Shown here: positions 38,825 through 48,256 of the stretch, one piece after another
How positions within the stretch are numbered: the stretch's first letter is position 1
Layout of the letters: every line of letters begins with the position of its first letter
From: Sphingomonas folli
GTDB taxonomy: Bacteria; Pseudomonadota; Alphaproteobacteria; Sphingomonadales; Sphingomonadaceae
Length of the DNA stretch: 64,000 nucleotides
Assembly (NCBI RefSeq): GCF_019429525.1
Contig: NZ_JAHXZL010000002.1
Coordinates: 62,001-126,000, forward strand
Reading direction: 5' to 3'
The notes under the pieces: model-generated
Database searches by the model: none
Told to the model about the DNA's origin: nothing
The model's input: only the letters and a program-made list of their open reading frames with translations
Position numbers and translations under genes: made by a program

Positions 38825-39967
38825 TCACCCGATCAAGCCGGCCAGGTGCTGCCACAGCCCGCGGTTGCTGAGGTCGTTGAAGGTGACCAGCACCATCAGC
38901 GCGAGCACCGCCGCCAGCCCGCCGCGGAACGCCCATTCGACCAGCTGCGGCGGCGCCGGCTTCCGCCGCACCGCCTCGATCGCGTAGAAGAGCAGGTGAC
39001 CGCCATCGAGCATCGGCACTGGCAAAAGGTTGATGAACCCGAGATTGATCGACACGAGCGCGATCAGGAAGACGAACTCGTCCGGCCCCAGCGTGAGCTG
39101 CTCGCCCGAGGCCTTGGCGATCGACAGCGGCCCGCCCAACTCCTTCACCGAGCGGCGCCCGGTGACGATCTGGCCGATCGTCTCGACCATCATGCCGACG
39201 ATCTGGCCGGTGCGCCGCACCGCGACGACCGGTGCCTCGAACACGCCGACTTCGGTGACGACCGGCGCGGTCGGCGCGATGCCGAGCAGGCCGACGCGAT
39301 AATCGTTGCCGAACCGGTCGCGCTGCTGCTGCGTGCCGATGGTCGCGTCGATCGCGGCGGCGCGACCATCGCGGACATAATCGACGCGGATGCGCTCACC
39401 GGCGCGGATCTTCACGTAGCGGACCATGTCCTCGAACGTGTCCATCTCGCGACCGCCGAGCGCTGTCACGCGATCGCCCGCGCGCAGCCCCGCGGCCGCC
39501 GCGGCGGTGCCCGGCAGCGCCTCGCCGACCACCGCGGGGGTGCGGGCGTCGCCGTACGCCAGCGCGAACCCCGCGAGGATCAGCACCGCCAGGACGAAGT
39601 TCACGACCGGGCCGGCGGCGACGACGATCGCGCGCTGCCACACCGGCTTGGCCTGGAAGGTGCGGGCGCGCTCCTCGGCGGGCAGCGCGAGCCACTCGGG
39701 CCCGGGCTGGCTCGCCGGGTTCATGTCGCCGGCGAAGCGGACATAGCCGCCGAGCGGCAGCCAGGCGAGCTTCCAGCGCGTGCCGCGGCGGTCGGTCCAG
39801 CCGGCGACCTCGCGCCCGAAGCCGATCGAGAAGGCCTCGGCATGCACCCCGAACCAGCGGCCGGCGAGATAATGGCCCATCTCGTGGACGAAGACGAGCG
39901 GCCCGATCACCAGGATGAAGGCCAGTGCGGTGATCAATACGCCAGGGGTCTGGATCAAGCGACGCAA
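38825..39967 (-). CDS. rseP: RIP metalloprotease RseP
   Basis: A 380-residue site-2 membrane protease. The zinc site H28-E29-M30-G31-H32 lies in the first membrane helix; a PDZ domain occupies about residues 120-205 (GAGGLRAGDRVTALGG-type turn); the second metal ligand region NLLPVPMLDGGHLLF is near residue 320. It cleaves anti-sigma factors in envelope-stress signalling. It follows dxr with a 13-bp overlap and precedes bamA. Confidence 0.95.
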   Translation of the reverse strand: MRRLIQTPGVLITALAFILVIGPLVFVHEMGHYLAGRWFGVHAEAFSIGFGREVAGWTDRRGTRWKLAWLPLGGYVRFAGDMNPASQPGPEWLALPAEERARTFQAKPVWQRAIVVAAGPVVNFVLAVLILAGFALAYGDARTPAVVGEALPGTAAAAAGLRAGDRVTALGGREMDTFEDMVRYVKIRAGERIRVDYVRDGRAAAIDATIGTQQQRDRFGNDYRVGLLGIAPTAPVVTEVGVFEAPVVAVRRTGQIVGMMVETIGQIVTGRRSVKELGGPLSIAKASGEQLTLGPDEFVFLIALVSINLGFINLLPVPMLDGGHLLFYAIEAVRRKPAPPQLVEWAFRGGLAAVLALMVLVTFNDLSNRGLWQHLAGLIG

Positions 39968-41112
39968 TCCTTCACGCGCTCGCCGGCTCTCCTTCGCGCC
40001 TCCGCGTCGATCGCGAGCACCGCGTCGAGCGTCTCCGGCGCGGCCGGGTCGTAGCGCTGTAGCGTATCGTCGACGATTGCGGCGATTTCAAGAAAGCCGA
40101 TCGCGCCGGCGAGGAAAGCGGCCACCGCCACCTCGTTCGCGGCGTTGAGGATCGCGGGGCGCGCGCCGCCCGCCTCGGCGGCGTCGCGCGCCAGCGTCAG
40201 CGCGTGGAAGCGCGGCGCGTCGGGTGCCTCGAAATCGAGCCGACCCAGCTTGACGAGGTCGAGCGGCGCCATCGGGGTCGCCATCCGCTCGGGCCAGGCG
40301 AGGCAGTGCGCGATCGGCACGCGCATGTCGCTGGGGCCGAGCTGCGCCAGCATCGAGCCGTCGACATAGTCGACCATCGAGTGGATCACCGACTGGCGGT
40401 GGATCACGATCTCAATCCGCTCGGGCGGCACCGGGAACAGCCGCGCCGCCTCGATCAGCTCGAGCCCTTTGTTCATCATCGTCGCGCTGTCGACCGAGAT
40501 CTTCGCGCCCATCGACCAGTTCGGGTGCGCCACCGCCTGCGCCGGGGTCACCGCCGCCATCTGCTCGAGCGTCCAGTCGCGGAACGGCCCGCCGCTCGCG
40601 GTCAGGATGATCCGGCGCACGCTCTCGGGCCGGGTGGGGTCGAGGCATTGGAACACCGCGTTGTGCTCGCTGTCGGCGGGCAGCAGCGTGGCGCCGTGCG
40701 CCGCCGCGGCGGCGACGATGATGTCGCCGGCGGAGACCAATGGCTCCTTGTTGGCGAGCACCACCGTGCCGCCGCGCTCGATCGCGGCCAGCGTCGGCCG
40801 CAGCCCCGCGCAGCCGACGATCGCGCCCATCGTCCAGTCGGCCCCCGCGGCGGCGGCATCGCACACCGCCTGCGCCCCCCCGGCGGCCGCGGTGGGGGTG
40901 CCGGCGAGCGCGGCGCGCAGCGCGGGCAGGCACGCCTCGTCCGCCACCACCGCCAGTTCGGCGCTGGTGCGCCGGGCCGCGGCGGCGAGCCGCTCGACGT
41001 CGCAGTTGGCGGTGAGCGCGACGACGCGGAAGCGGTCGGGCTCACGCTCGATCAGGTCGAGCGTCGAGGTACCGACCGAGCCGGTCGCCCCCAGGATCGA
41101 GACCGTCCTCAC
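39955..41112 (-). CDS. dxr: 1-deoxy-D-xylulose 5-phosphate reductoisomerase
   Basis: A 385-residue enzyme of the non-mevalonate isoprenoid pathway. NADPH motif GATGSVGTSTLD is at residues 7-18, the metal/substrate site includes ADSEHNAVFQ near 144 and ASGGPFRDW near 177, and SVDSATMMNKGLE near 215. The GTG at 41112 overlaps the cdsA stop (GTGA), so translation is coupled. Confidence 0.96.
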   Translation of the reverse strand: MRTVSILGATGSVGTSTLDLIEREPDRFRVVALTANCDVERLAAAARRTSAELAVVADEACLPALRAALAGTPTAAAGGAQAVCDAAAAGADWTMGAIVGCAGLRPTLAAIERGGTVVLANKEPLVSAGDIIVAAAAAHGATLLPADSEHNAVFQCLDPTRPESVRRIILTASGGPFRDWTLEQMAAVTPAQAVAHPNWSMGAKISVDSATMMNKGLELIEAARLFPVPPERIEIVIHRQSVIHSMVDYVDGSMLAQLGPSDMRVPIAHCLAWPERMATPMAPLDLVKLGRLDFEAPDAPRFHALTLARDAAEAGGARPAILNAANEVAVAAFLAGAIGFLEIAAIVDDTLQRYDPAAPETLDAVLAIDAEARRRAGERVKDCVA

Positions 41113-41921
41113 CCGAAGGCGCCCAGCGAGACGACCAGCAGCGCCGCGACCGGCGCCACCGGCACCAGCCCGTCGAGCCGGTCGAGCACGCCGCCGTGGC
41201 CGGGCAGGATGTTGCCCGAGTCCTTCACACCGGCGCGGCGCTTGAGCCAGCTCTCGTAGAGATCGCCCCCCTGCGCCAGCACCGCGAGCAGCGGCGAGGC
41301 GAGCGCCAGCACCAGCGGCAGCCCGGCGACCGCGTGCAGCAGCGCACCCAGCAGCGTCGCCGCCGCGGCGCCGCCGATCAGCCCCGCCCAGGTCTTGTTC
41401 GGGCTCAGCCGAGGCGCCAGCTTGGGACCGCCGATCGAGCGACCCGCGAAGAAGGCGCCGATGTCGCAGGCCCATACCAGCGACATCGCCCAGAAGGTCT
41501 CGAGCAGCCCCTCGCCCTGGCGCCGCAGCACCACCAGCGCGAGCACCGGCAGCGCACAATAGACCACGCCGAGCGCGAGCTGGGGCAGCCGCGTGACGAT
41601 CGCGACGAAGAAGGCCGCGCCCGCGATCAGCCCGAGCGTGAAGAAGGGCCGCGGCTCGATGATCAGCCACGCCGGCGCCATCGTCGCGAGCGGCACGCTC
41701 ATCGCGAACTGCGCGAGCCGCTTGGTCTTGGGCGCGACCTTCTGCAGGTCCGACCATTCCGCCATCATGAACAGCGAGATCACCACAGCGAGCAGCCAGA
41801 AGGCGATGTCGCCCAGCACCAGCGCGACGCTCGCCACCGCGATCATCGCGACGCTGGCGATCATCCGCAGCCGCAGGTTGGACGGGGTACGCAGCTTGGC
41901 GTCGGGCGTCGGCTCGATCAT
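41109..41921 (-). CDS. cdsA: Phosphatidate cytidylyltransferase
   Basis: A 270-residue membrane enzyme that makes CDP-diacylglycerol. About seven membrane helices are visible. The family signature lies near the C-terminus: LSPNKTWAG (about residue 160) and then LKRRAGVKDSGNILPGHGGVLDRLD (about 220-245, by position), with the conserved KD...GHGG..DR(L/M)D residues. It lies between uppS and dxr in the usual order; its product feeds the pssA/psd pair at 46660-48197. Confidence 0.94.
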   Translation of the reverse strand: MIEPTPDAKLRTPSNLRLRMIASVAMIAVASVALVLGDIAFWLLAVVISLFMMAEWSDLQKVAPKTKRLAQFAMSVPLATMAPAWLIIEPRPFFTLGLIAGAAFFVAIVTRLPQLALGVVYCALPVLALVVLRRQGEGLLETFWAMSLVWACDIGAFFAGRSIGGPKLAPRLSPNKTWAGLIGGAAAATLLGALLHAVAGLPLVLALASPLLAVLAQGGDLYESWLKRRAGVKDSGNILPGHGGVLDRLDGLVPVAPVAALLVVSLGAFG

Positions 41922-41931
41922 GCGGGACGGG

Positions 41932-42663
41932 TCACAGCCCGCCGTAGCGGCGCTGGCGCTTGCCGAACGAGTCGAGCGCGGCGCCGAGCGCGGCGGCGTC
42001 GAAGTCGGGCCACAGCGTGTCGACGAACAGCAGCTCGGCATAGGCCGCCTGCCACAGCAGGAAGTTGGAGAGGCGCTGCTCGCCCGAGGTGCGGATCAGC
42101 AGGTCGAGCGGGGGCAGGTCGCGCGTCTCGAGCTCGGCCTCGATCGCGGCGGCGTCGATCGCCTCGGGCGCGAGCCCGTCGCGCGCCGCCCGCTCGGCGA
42201 GCCGCCGCGCCGCCGCGACCAACTCGGCCTGCGCGCCATAGTTGAGCGCGATCGCCAGGATCGGGCCGGTATTGGTCGCGGTGCGCGCGAGCGCGTCGTC
42301 GACCAGCTCGACCACGTCGGCGGGGAAGCGGCGATAGTCGCCGAGCACGCGTAGCCGCACGTTCTCGCGGACCAGCTCGGCGAGGTCATTGCGGATGAAG
42401 AATTTGAGGAGCTTCATCAGCGCGCCGACCTCGTCCTCCGGGCGGCGCCAGTTCTCCGACGAGAAGGCGTAGAGCGTCAGCGCCTCCAGTCCCATCGCGC
42501 GTGCGGCGCGGGTGACCGCGCGCACCGCCTCGACGCCCGCGCGGTGCCCGGCGGCGCGCGGCAGGTGGCGCTGCGCCGCCCAGCGGCCGTTGCCGTCCAT
42601 GATGATGGCGACGTGGCGCGGCAGCACCGCGGGCGCCTCGCGCGGCATCGCGGCGGTCGCCAT
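41932..42663 (-). CDS. uppS: Isoprenyl transferase (undecaprenyl diphosphate synthase)
   Basis: A 243-residue cis-prenyltransferase that makes the lipid carrier for cell-wall synthesis. Catalytic aspartate D23 lies in IMDGNGRWA; LYAFSSENWRRP near 69 and IRTSGEQRLSNFLLWQ near 193 are the other family motifs. ATG 42663 follows a GTG in the same frame; either is possible. It sits between frr and cdsA. Confidence 0.95.
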   Translation of the reverse strand: MATAAMPREAPAVLPRHVAIIMDGNGRWAAQRHLPRAAGHRAGVEAVRAVTRAARAMGLEALTLYAFSSENWRRPEDEVGALMKLLKFFIRNDLAELVRENVRLRVLGDYRRFPADVVELVDDALARTATNTGPILAIALNYGAQAELVAAARRLAERAARDGLAPEAIDAAAIEAELETRDLPPLDLLIRTSGEQRLSNFLLWQAAYAELLFVDTLWPDFDAAALGAALDSFGKRQRRYGGL

Positions 42664-42691
42664 CACCCCTCCCCCCCAGGCGCGCGCGACG

Positions 42692-43249
42692 TCACTTGTT
42701 GAGGATTTCCTTCTCCTTGGCGGCCGAGACCGAGTCGATGTCGGCGATCGTCGCGTCGGTCAGCTTCTGCACCTCGGTCTCGAGCCGCTTGCGCTCGTCC
42801 TCGGAGATCACGCCCTTCTTCTCGTCGGTCTTGAGCGCGTCCATGCCGTCGCGGCGGACGTTGCGCACCGCGATCTTGGCCTTCTCCGAATATTGGCCCG
42901 CGAGCTTGGCGAGTTCCTTGCGCCGCTCCTCGGTGAGATCGGGGATCGGCAGACGCAGCGTCTGGCCGTCGTTGATCGGGTTGAGCCCGAGCCCGGCGGA
43001 GCGGATCGCCTTCTCCACCGGGCCGACGTTGGTCTTGTCCCATACCTGCACCGACAGCATGCGCGACTCCGGCACCGACACCGTGGCGACCTGGTTGAGC
43101 GGCATGTGCGCGCCATAGACCTCGACCGTCACCGGATCGAGCAGCGAGGTCGAGGCGCGGCCGGTGCGAAGGCCGCCGAGGTCCCCCCTGAGCGACTCTA
43201 CCGCGCCGTGCATGCGGCGCTCGAGGTCGGTCTTGTCATACGCGGGCAT
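42692..43249 (-). CDS. frr: Ribosome recycling factor
   Basis: A 185-residue protein that splits ribosomes after termination with EF-G. The N-terminus [26 protein letters not shown] (by position, residues 8-33) and the C-terminal helix ending [10 protein letters not shown] are typical. ATG 43249 lies inside the last codons of pyrH (14-bp overlap). Confidence 0.97.
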   Translation of the reverse strand: MPAYDKTDLERRMHGAVESLRGDLGGLRTGRASTSLLDPVTVEVYGAHMPLNQVATVSVPESRMLSVQVWDKTNVGPVEKAIRSAGLGLNPINDGQTLRLPIPDLTEERRKELAKLAGQYSEKAKIAVRNVRRDGMDALKTDEKKGVISEDERKRLETEVQKLTDATIADIDSVSAAKEKEILNK

Positions 43250-43979
43250 CGGTCGTCTCCACTTGCTTCTGCACCACCGTCGAGACGCCCTCACCGCGCA
43301 GCACGGCGGCGAAATTGCCGTGCTCGCGGATGTTGAACACGACGATGGGAATGTTCGAATCCCGGCACAGCGCCACCGCGCTGGCGTCCATCACCTTGAG
43401 GTTCTTGGCCAGCACCATGTCGTAGCTGACCGTCTCGTAGCGGGTCGCCCCGGCCACCTTCTTCGGGTCGGCGTCGTACACGCCGTCGACCGAGGTGCCC
43501 TTGAACAGCGCGTCGCAGTTCATCTCCGCGGCGCGCAGCGCGGCGCCCGAGTCGGTCGTGAAGAAGGGCGAGCCGACGCCCGCGGCGAAGATCACGATGC
43601 GCCCCTTCTCGAGGTGGCGCTCGGCGCGACGGCGGATGAACGGCTCGCACACCGAGTGCATCGGGATCGCCGACTGGACGCGGGTGTCGACGCCGATCTG
43701 CTCGAGCGCGTTCTGTACCGCCAGCGCGTTCATCACCGTGGCGAGCATGCCCATGTAATCGGCGGTGCCGCGCTCGAAGCCCTTGGCCGCGGCGGCGAGC
43801 CCGCGGAAGATATTGCCCCCGCCCACGACGATGCACAGCTCATAGCCCTGCGCCTTCACGTCCGCGATCTCCTCCGCGACGCGCGCGGTGACCGCGGGAT
43901 CGATCGCGAGACCGCCCTCGCCCATCAGCACTTCGCCGGAGAGTTTCAGCAGGATACGTTTGTAGCGGGGCTGGGTCAT
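43236..43979 (-). CDS. pyrH: Uridylate kinase
   Basis: A 247-residue UMP kinase of the amino acid kinase fold. [14 protein letters not shown] is at residues 7-20, [10 protein letters not shown] near 57-66, and the [18 protein letters not shown] segment near 160-177. It lies after tsf in the conserved rpsB-tsf-pyrH-frr order. Confidence 0.97.
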   Translation of the reverse strand: MTQPRYKRILLKLSGEVLMGEGGLAIDPAVTARVAEEIADVKAQGYELCIVVGGGNIFRGLAAAAKGFERGTADYMGMLATVMNALAVQNALEQIGVDTRVQSAIPMHSVCEPFIRRRAERHLEKGRIVIFAAGVGSPFFTTDSGAALRAAEMNCDALFKGTSVDGVYDADPKKVAGATRYETVSYDMVLAKNLKVMDASAVALCRDSNIPIVVFNIREHGNFAAVLRGEGVSTVVQKQVETTDARV

Positions 43980-44080
43980 CGGGTCTCGTCGGGCAGGGAG
44001 CGGAGCGGCGCGGACCCTAGGCGGCGGGTCGGCGGCTGGCAATGGGTTGACACAGTCGCGCGAGGCGGGGGTGAGCTCCC

Positions 44081-44224
44081 AGATCCTCCCCGCTCGCGGG
44101 GAGGGGGACCATGCGCAGCATGGTGGAGGGGGCCCTCCACGCGGGCTGCGCTGCGTGAAGAGCCCCCCTCCACCACGCCGCTTCGCGTCGCGGTCCCCCT
44201 CCCCATACGGGGGAGGATCTCACC
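44081..44224. repeat. Inverted-repeat (BIME/REP-like) element between tsf and pyrH
   Basis: Left arm 44081-44140 (AGATCCTCCCC, GGGGAGGGGGACC, GGTGGAGGGGGC) is repeated in inverse at 44161-44224 (GAGCCCCCCTCCACCACG, GGTCCCCCTCCCC, GGGGGAGGATCT). The centre is GCGGGCTGCGCTGCGTGAAG. The element fills most of the 321-bp gap between pyrH (start 43979) and tsf (stop 44301). Such elements are widespread in sphingomonads; it could form a long hairpin in the transcript. Confidence 0.75.
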
Positions 44225-44300
44225 ACCCCCGAAACGCGAACCGCCGCCCCGGCACGATGGCCGGGGCGGCGGCGGGTCGTCCTCGCAGGTCGCCCAGGCG

Positions 44301-45236
44301 TCAGGCCGGCTGCGGCACGCCCGAGGCGGCGGCGACCTCGGCGGCGAAGTCGGAGACCTCCTTCTCGATCCCCTCGCCCAGCTGGAAGCGGACATAGTCC
44401 ACCAGCTTGATCTCGGCGCCGGCATCCTTGCCCGCCTTGGCGACGACGTCGCTGATCTTGGTCTTGCCGTCCATCACGAACAGCTGGCTGACCAGAGCGT
44501 GCTCCTTGCGGTACTTGGCGATCGAACCCTCGACCATCTTGGCGATGATGTCGGCCGGCTTGCCCGACTCACCCGCCTTCTCGGCCGCGATCGCGCGCTC
44601 GCGCTCGATCTCGCCCTCGTCGAGGTCCTCCTCGTTGAGCGCCTTGGGGAAAGCCGCGGCGATGTGCATCGCCAGCTGCTTGCCCAGACCCTGCAACACC
44701 TCGTCCGACGCCGCGCTCTCGAGCGCGACGAGCACGCCGATCTTGCCGAGGCCCGGCGCCTGCTGGTTGTGGACATAAGCGACGACCGCGCCCTGGCTCA
44801 CCGACAGCGAGCGCGCGCGGCGGATCGACTGGTTCTCGCCGATCGTCGCGATGTTGTTGGTCAGCGCCTCGGCGACGGTGGTGCCCGACGGCATCTGCGC
44901 CGCCTTGATCGACTCGACGTCGCCGCCGGTGGCGAGCGCGATCTGGGTCACCTCGCGGACGAAGTTCTGGAACTGCTCGTTCTTGGCGACGAAGTCGGTC
45001 TCCGAGTTGACCTCGACCGCGGCGCCCTTGGTGCCGCTGACCGCGACGCCGACCAGGCCCTCGGCCGCGGTGCGGCTCGACTTCTTCTGCGCGGCCGCGA
45101 GGCCCTTGGTGCGCAGCCAGTCCAGCGCGGCGTCCATGTCGCCCGAGGTCTCGCTGAGCGCCTTCTTGCAGTCCATCATGCCCGCGCCGCTCTTCTCGCG
45201 CAGGTCCTTGACCATCGCTGCCGTGATGTCGGCCAT
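44301..45236 (-). CDS. tsf: Elongation factor Ts
   Basis: A 311-residue guanine nucleotide exchange factor for EF-Tu. The N-terminal UBA-like domain ([20 protein letters not shown]) and the exchange motif ETDFVAKN near residue 80 are clear. It lies after rpsB, separated by 143 bp. Confidence 0.97.
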   Translation of the reverse strand: MADITAAMVKDLREKSGAGMMDCKKALSETSGDMDAALDWLRTKGLAAAQKKSSRTAAEGLVGVAVSGTKGAAVEVNSETDFVAKNEQFQNFVREVTQIALATGGDVESIKAAQMPSGTTVAEALTNNIATIGENQSIRRARSLSVSQGAVVAYVHNQQAPGLGKIGVLVALESAASDEVLQGLGKQLAMHIAAAFPKALNEEDLDEGEIERERAIAAEKAGESGKPADIIAKMVEGSIAKYRKEHALVSQLFVMDGKTKISDVVAKAGKDAGAEIKLVDYVRFQLGEGIEKEVSDFAAEVAAASGVPQPA

Positions 45237-45346
45237 CTTCTTGTCCTCAGCTGGTGATTGCGTCGACGCGCGACGATCGGTGAATCGCCGCGCGCCGAGG
45301 GGAATGAGGGAGGCCGCGGCTTAGGCAGCCTCCGTGACAATCGTGC

Positions 45347-45372
45347 GTCCGCGCCGGCGCGCCCGCGCGGAC
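45347..45372 (-). terminator. Possible attenuator hairpin between rpsB and tsf
   Basis: GTCCGCG (45347-45353) pairs with CGCGGAC (45366-45372) around a GC-rich loop, just after the rpsB stop on the minus strand. No T-run follows, so it may only reduce readthrough into tsf. Confidence 0.3.
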
Positions 45373-45379
45373 ACGCGGG

Positions 45380-46165
45380 TCAGGCCGCGGCGGTCTCGGC
45401 CGCCGGGGTCTCGACCGTGAGCGCCTCCTCGGCGGGCGGCTCGCTCATCGCGCCCAGGTCGACGCCACGCCCGGCCTGCTGCTGCTGGCTGCCGCGAGTC
45501 GCCGCGATCGCGATCGCCTCGCAGTACAGCCGGATGGCGCGGGCCGCGTCGTCGTTCGCCGGCACCGGGAAAGCGATGCCGTCGGGCGACACGTTCGAGT
45601 CGAGGATCGCGACGACCGGGATGCCGAGCGTGTTGGCCTCCTTGATCGCGAGCTCCTCCTTGTTGGCGTCGATCACGAACATCACGTCCGGGATGCCGCC
45701 CATGTCGCGGATGCCGCCAAGCGACAGCTCGAGCTTGTCGCGCTCGCGGGTGAGCTGCAGCACTTCCTTCTTGGTGAGGCCGGCGGTGTTGCCCGACAGC
45801 TGCTCCTCGAGCGCCTTCAGACGCTTGATCGAGTTGCTGATCGTCTTCCAGTTGGTCAGCATGCCGCCGAGCCAGCGGTGGTTGACGAAATGCTGGCCGG
45901 CGCGGCGCGCCGCCTCGGCGACCGGCTCCTGCGCCTGGCGCTTGGTGCCGACGAACAGCACCTTGCCGCCCGACGAGACCGACGAGCTGACGAAGTCGAG
46001 CGCGCGCGCGAAGAGCGGCACGGTCTGCGACAGGTCGATGATGTGGACGCCGTTGCGCTCGCCGAAGATGTAGGGCTTCATCTTCGGGTTCCAGCGATGG
46101 GTCTGGTGGCCGAAGTGAGCGCCGGTCTCGATAAGCTGCTGCATCGTGACGACAGGTGCCGCCAT
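45380..46165 (-). CDS. rpsB: 30S ribosomal protein S2
   Basis: A 261-residue protein. [23 protein letters not shown] opens it (by position, residues 7-29); [19 protein letters not shown], and [12 protein letters not shown] follow. The C-terminus after residue 235 is an Ala/Glu-rich extension common in alphaproteobacteria. ATG 46165 is chosen because GGAAGGAA then has normal spacing. It is the first gene of the block that runs to fabZ. Confidence 0.97.
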   Translation of the reverse strand: MAAPVVTMQQLIETGAHFGHQTHRWNPKMKPYIFGERNGVHIIDLSQTVPLFARALDFVSSSVSSGGKVLFVGTKRQAQEPVAEAARRAGQHFVNHRWLGGMLTNWKTISNSIKRLKALEEQLSGNTAGLTKKEVLQLTRERDKLELSLGGIRDMGGIPDVMFVIDANKEELAIKEANTLGIPVVAILDSNVSPDGIAFPVPANDDAARAIRLYCEAIAIAATRGSQQQQAGRGVDLGAMSEPPAEEALTVETPAAETAAA

Positions 46166-46320
46166 AATCATGTTCCTTCCGGTTGAGCCTCTGGGAAGCG
46201 AGTGACGCGGCCTGGAAGGCGGCGCACCGGTAGATGATGCTTCCCATGTGGGGTTGAGGGGCGCGCCTTAGCCGATCGCCCGCGCGATCGCAACCCGGGG
46301 AACAAACGCTTGACAGGAGT

Positions 46321-46335
46321 GAACATAGCTGGAAC
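46321..46335. promoter_or_regulatory. LexA-type box 1 (GAAC-N7-GAAC)
   Basis: GAACATAGCTGGAAC is, read on the minus strand, GTTC-N7-GTTC, the LexA box of alphaproteobacteria. It lies between divergent rpsB and the small membrane protein at 46482. Two more copies follow within 150 bp. Confidence 0.6.
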
Positions 46336-46344
46336 AAGGCGGCG

Positions 46345-46359
46345 GAACACAGGGTGAAC
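46345..46359. promoter_or_regulatory. LexA-type box 2 (GAAC-N7-GAAC)
   Basis: GAACACAGGGTGAAC, 9 bp after box 1. Both halves match GTTC-N7-GTTC exactly on the minus strand. The tight clustering makes chance occurrence unlikely. Confidence 0.6.
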
Positions 46360-46465
46360 GACGACATGAGGCCAGGGTTGTTTCGGTGCCGGTGCGGACC
46401 AGTACCGTTATGACATTGATCTCGGAACCCTCTGGAGTCGCAGAGGTTCTACTGGCCACGTCGCG

Positions 46466-46480
46466 GAACGGGAGTCGAAC
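46466..46480. promoter_or_regulatory. LexA-type box 3 overlapping the ribosome binding site
   Basis: GAACGGGAGTCGAAC is a third exact GAAC-N7-GAAC. It contains the GGGAG Shine-Dalgarno of the small gene that starts at 46482. A box this close to the start codon could block elongation or simply be a chance match; taken with boxes 1 and 2 it is suggestive. Confidence 0.5.
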
Positions 46481-46481
46481 G

Positions 46482-46724
46482 ATGATGGAAGTGATGACCC
46501 TCGCGATCTTCGGCGGCGGGCTCTCGACCGCGGCCTACGCGCTATATGCGACGTTGGCGCCCAGCCTCGACAAGATCGCCGGCGCGCTGCGCGGCGAGAC
46601 GGCGCCCGGTCGCCCCTCCCCGCTCGCGTCGCTGGTGCGCGCCGAGCGGCGGATCGCGGTCAGGCGCTGGGCGGGCTCGGCGGTGCCGGCGGGGTCGCCG
46701 CTCCGCCAGCGCGGAGCCGCCTGA
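46482..46724 (+). CDS. Small membrane protein, possibly LexA-regulated
   Basis: An 80-residue protein with one N-terminal membrane segment (about residues 5-27: LAIFGGGLSTAAYALYATLA), a short helical stretch, and a basic Arg-rich tail. No family is recognised. The ATG at 46482 has GGGAG 7 bp upstream. The layout, a small single-TM protein behind LexA-type boxes, resembles SOS-induced division inhibitors such as SidA of Caulobacter in general form only. Its 3' end overlaps the convergent pssA gene by 65 bp. Confidence 0.6.
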   Translation: MMEVMTLAIFGGGLSTAAYALYATLAPSLDKIAGALRGETAPGRPSPLASLVRAERRIAVRRWAGSAVPAGSPLRQRGAA

Positions 46725-47472
46725 CCCGCGCGTAGCTGGCGACGCTGAACGGCATCGCCAGCAGATAGGCGATCCCCGCCGCGGCGGCGGTCTGCCACGG
46801 TGCGCTCACCGCCGCCGCCCCCACCGCCACCACCACCGCGATCGCCTCGAAGCGGATGTTGGGGCGCAGGCGCAGCGAGGTCCAGGAGAAGGTCGCCAGG
46901 CTCGACACCATCAGCAGCGCGATCAGCACCGTCCACGGTGCCACCAGCCGCGGGTCGCGCAGCAGCGGCGCATCGGTGACGAACCATAGGAACAGCGGCA
47001 GCATTGCCAGGCCGGCCCCCGCGGGCGCGGGCACGCCGGTGAGGAAGCCGGCCGATTTGTGCGGCTGGTCGTCGGCGTCGATGTTGGCGTTGAAGCGCGC
47101 TAGCCGCAGCGCGCAGAACACCGCGAGCACCAGCGCCGCCATCCAGCCGAAGCGCGGCAGCGCGTGCAGCGACCAGAGATACAGGATCAGCGCGGGCGAC
47201 ACGCCGAAGGAGATCGCGTCGGAGAGCGAGTCGAGCTCGGCGCCGAAGCGGCTCTCGCCGTGGAGCATCCGCGCGACGCGTCCGTCGAGCCCGTCGAGCA
47301 CGCCCGCGAGCAGCACCATCGTCACCGCGAGCTCCCAATGGCCCGAGATCGCGAAACGGATCCCCGACAGGCCGGAGCACAGCGCCAGCGCGGTGACCGC
47401 GTTGGGCGCGACCGCGCGGAGCGGCAGTCCGCCGGGCGGGCGACGCAGCGGGCGGCGGACGGGGCGTCTCAT
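46660..47472 (-). CDS. pssA: CDP-diacylglycerol-serine O-phosphatidyltransferase
   Basis: A 270-residue membrane enzyme of the CDP-alcohol phosphatidyltransferase family, which makes phosphatidylserine. The signature D63-G64-x2-A67-R68-x8-G77-x3-D81-x3-D85 is complete. About seven membrane segments are seen, and the end is Ala/Pro-rich. It follows psd by 2 bp, so psd-pssA is one unit for phosphatidylethanolamine synthesis. Confidence 0.94.
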   Translation of the reverse strand: MRRPVRRPLRRPPGGLPLRAVAPNAVTALALCSGLSGIRFAISGHWELAVTMVLLAGVLDGLDGRVARMLHGESRFGAELDSLSDAISFGVSPALILYLWSLHALPRFGWMAALVLAVFCALRLARFNANIDADDQPHKSAGFLTGVPAPAGAGLAMLPLFLWFVTDAPLLRDPRLVAPWTVLIALLMVSSLATFSWTSLRLRPNIRFEAIAVVVAVGAAAVSAPWQTAAAAGIAYLLAMPFSVASYARVRRLRAGGAATPPAPPSPPSA

Positions 47473-47474
47473 GA

Positions 47475-48197
47475 CTATTGCGCGACGCCGCTGACGCGCT
47501 CGGCACCGAGGCGCGCCAGCACCGTCTCGCCCGCGATCGCGCGCTGGCCGAGCGCCACCTGCGGGGCGTACCCCTCGGGCAGGTAGACGTCGACGCGGCT
47601 GCCGAAGCGGATCAGCCCGACGCGCTGGCCGGCCGCGACGATGTCGCCGATCTTGGCGAAACCGACGATCCGCCGCGCCACGAGGCCAGCGATCTGTGTG
47701 AAGCCGACGCGGCGCCCGTCGAAGCCCTCGACGACGAAATGCTGGCGCTCATTCTCCTCAGACGCCTTGTCGAGGTCGGCGTTGAGGAACTTGCCCGAGA
47801 TATAGACGACCTGGCGGATCGTCCCCGCGATCGGCGAGCGGTTGATGTGGACGTCGAACACCGACATGAACACCGACACGCGCACCATCGGCATCTCGCC
47901 CAGGTCGCCGATCAGCTCGCGCGGGACCGGCACGCGCTCGATCATCGTGATCAACCCGTCGGCAGGCGAGACGATCAGCTCGTCCCCCACCGGCGTGGTG
48001 CGCACGGGATCGCGGAAGAAGGCGGCGACCCACAGCGTGAGGCCGAGGAACGGCCAGAAGAACACCTTGGACACGATCGTCATCAGCAAAGTGATACCGA
48101 ACGCGATCGCGGTGAACTTCTGTCCTTCGGGGTGGACGGCGGGAAAGCGCCACTTCACGGTCGAGGTGACGACCGGCGGCTTGTCGAGCGAGGTCAT
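47475..48197 (-). CDS. psd: Phosphatidylserine decarboxylase (short form)
   Basis: A 240-residue pyruvoyl enzyme that converts phosphatidylserine to phosphatidylethanolamine. Membrane segments lie at about residues 28-55. The self-cleavage motif is FGSR near residue 205, cut between Gly and Ser. The VSPADG motif near 75 and the [13 protein letters not shown] segment near 112 are present. It precedes pssA. Confidence 0.93.
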   Translation of the reverse strand: MTSLDKPPVVTSTVKWRFPAVHPEGQKFTAIAFGITLLMTIVSKVFFWPFLGLTLWVAAFFRDPVRTTPVGDELIVSPADGLITMIERVPVPRELIGDLGEMPMVRVSVFMSVFDVHINRSPIAGTIRQVVYISGKFLNADLDKASEENERQHFVVEGFDGRRVGFTQIAGLVARRIVGFAKIGDIVAAGQRVGLIRFGSRVDVYLPEGYAPQVALGQRAIAGETVLARLGAERVSGVAQ

Positions 48198-48256
48198 CGC
48201 TTCGTCCTATCGACCGGCGCGCGCGGTGACAACGCGCTTGCTGGCCAGGCTCGCCG

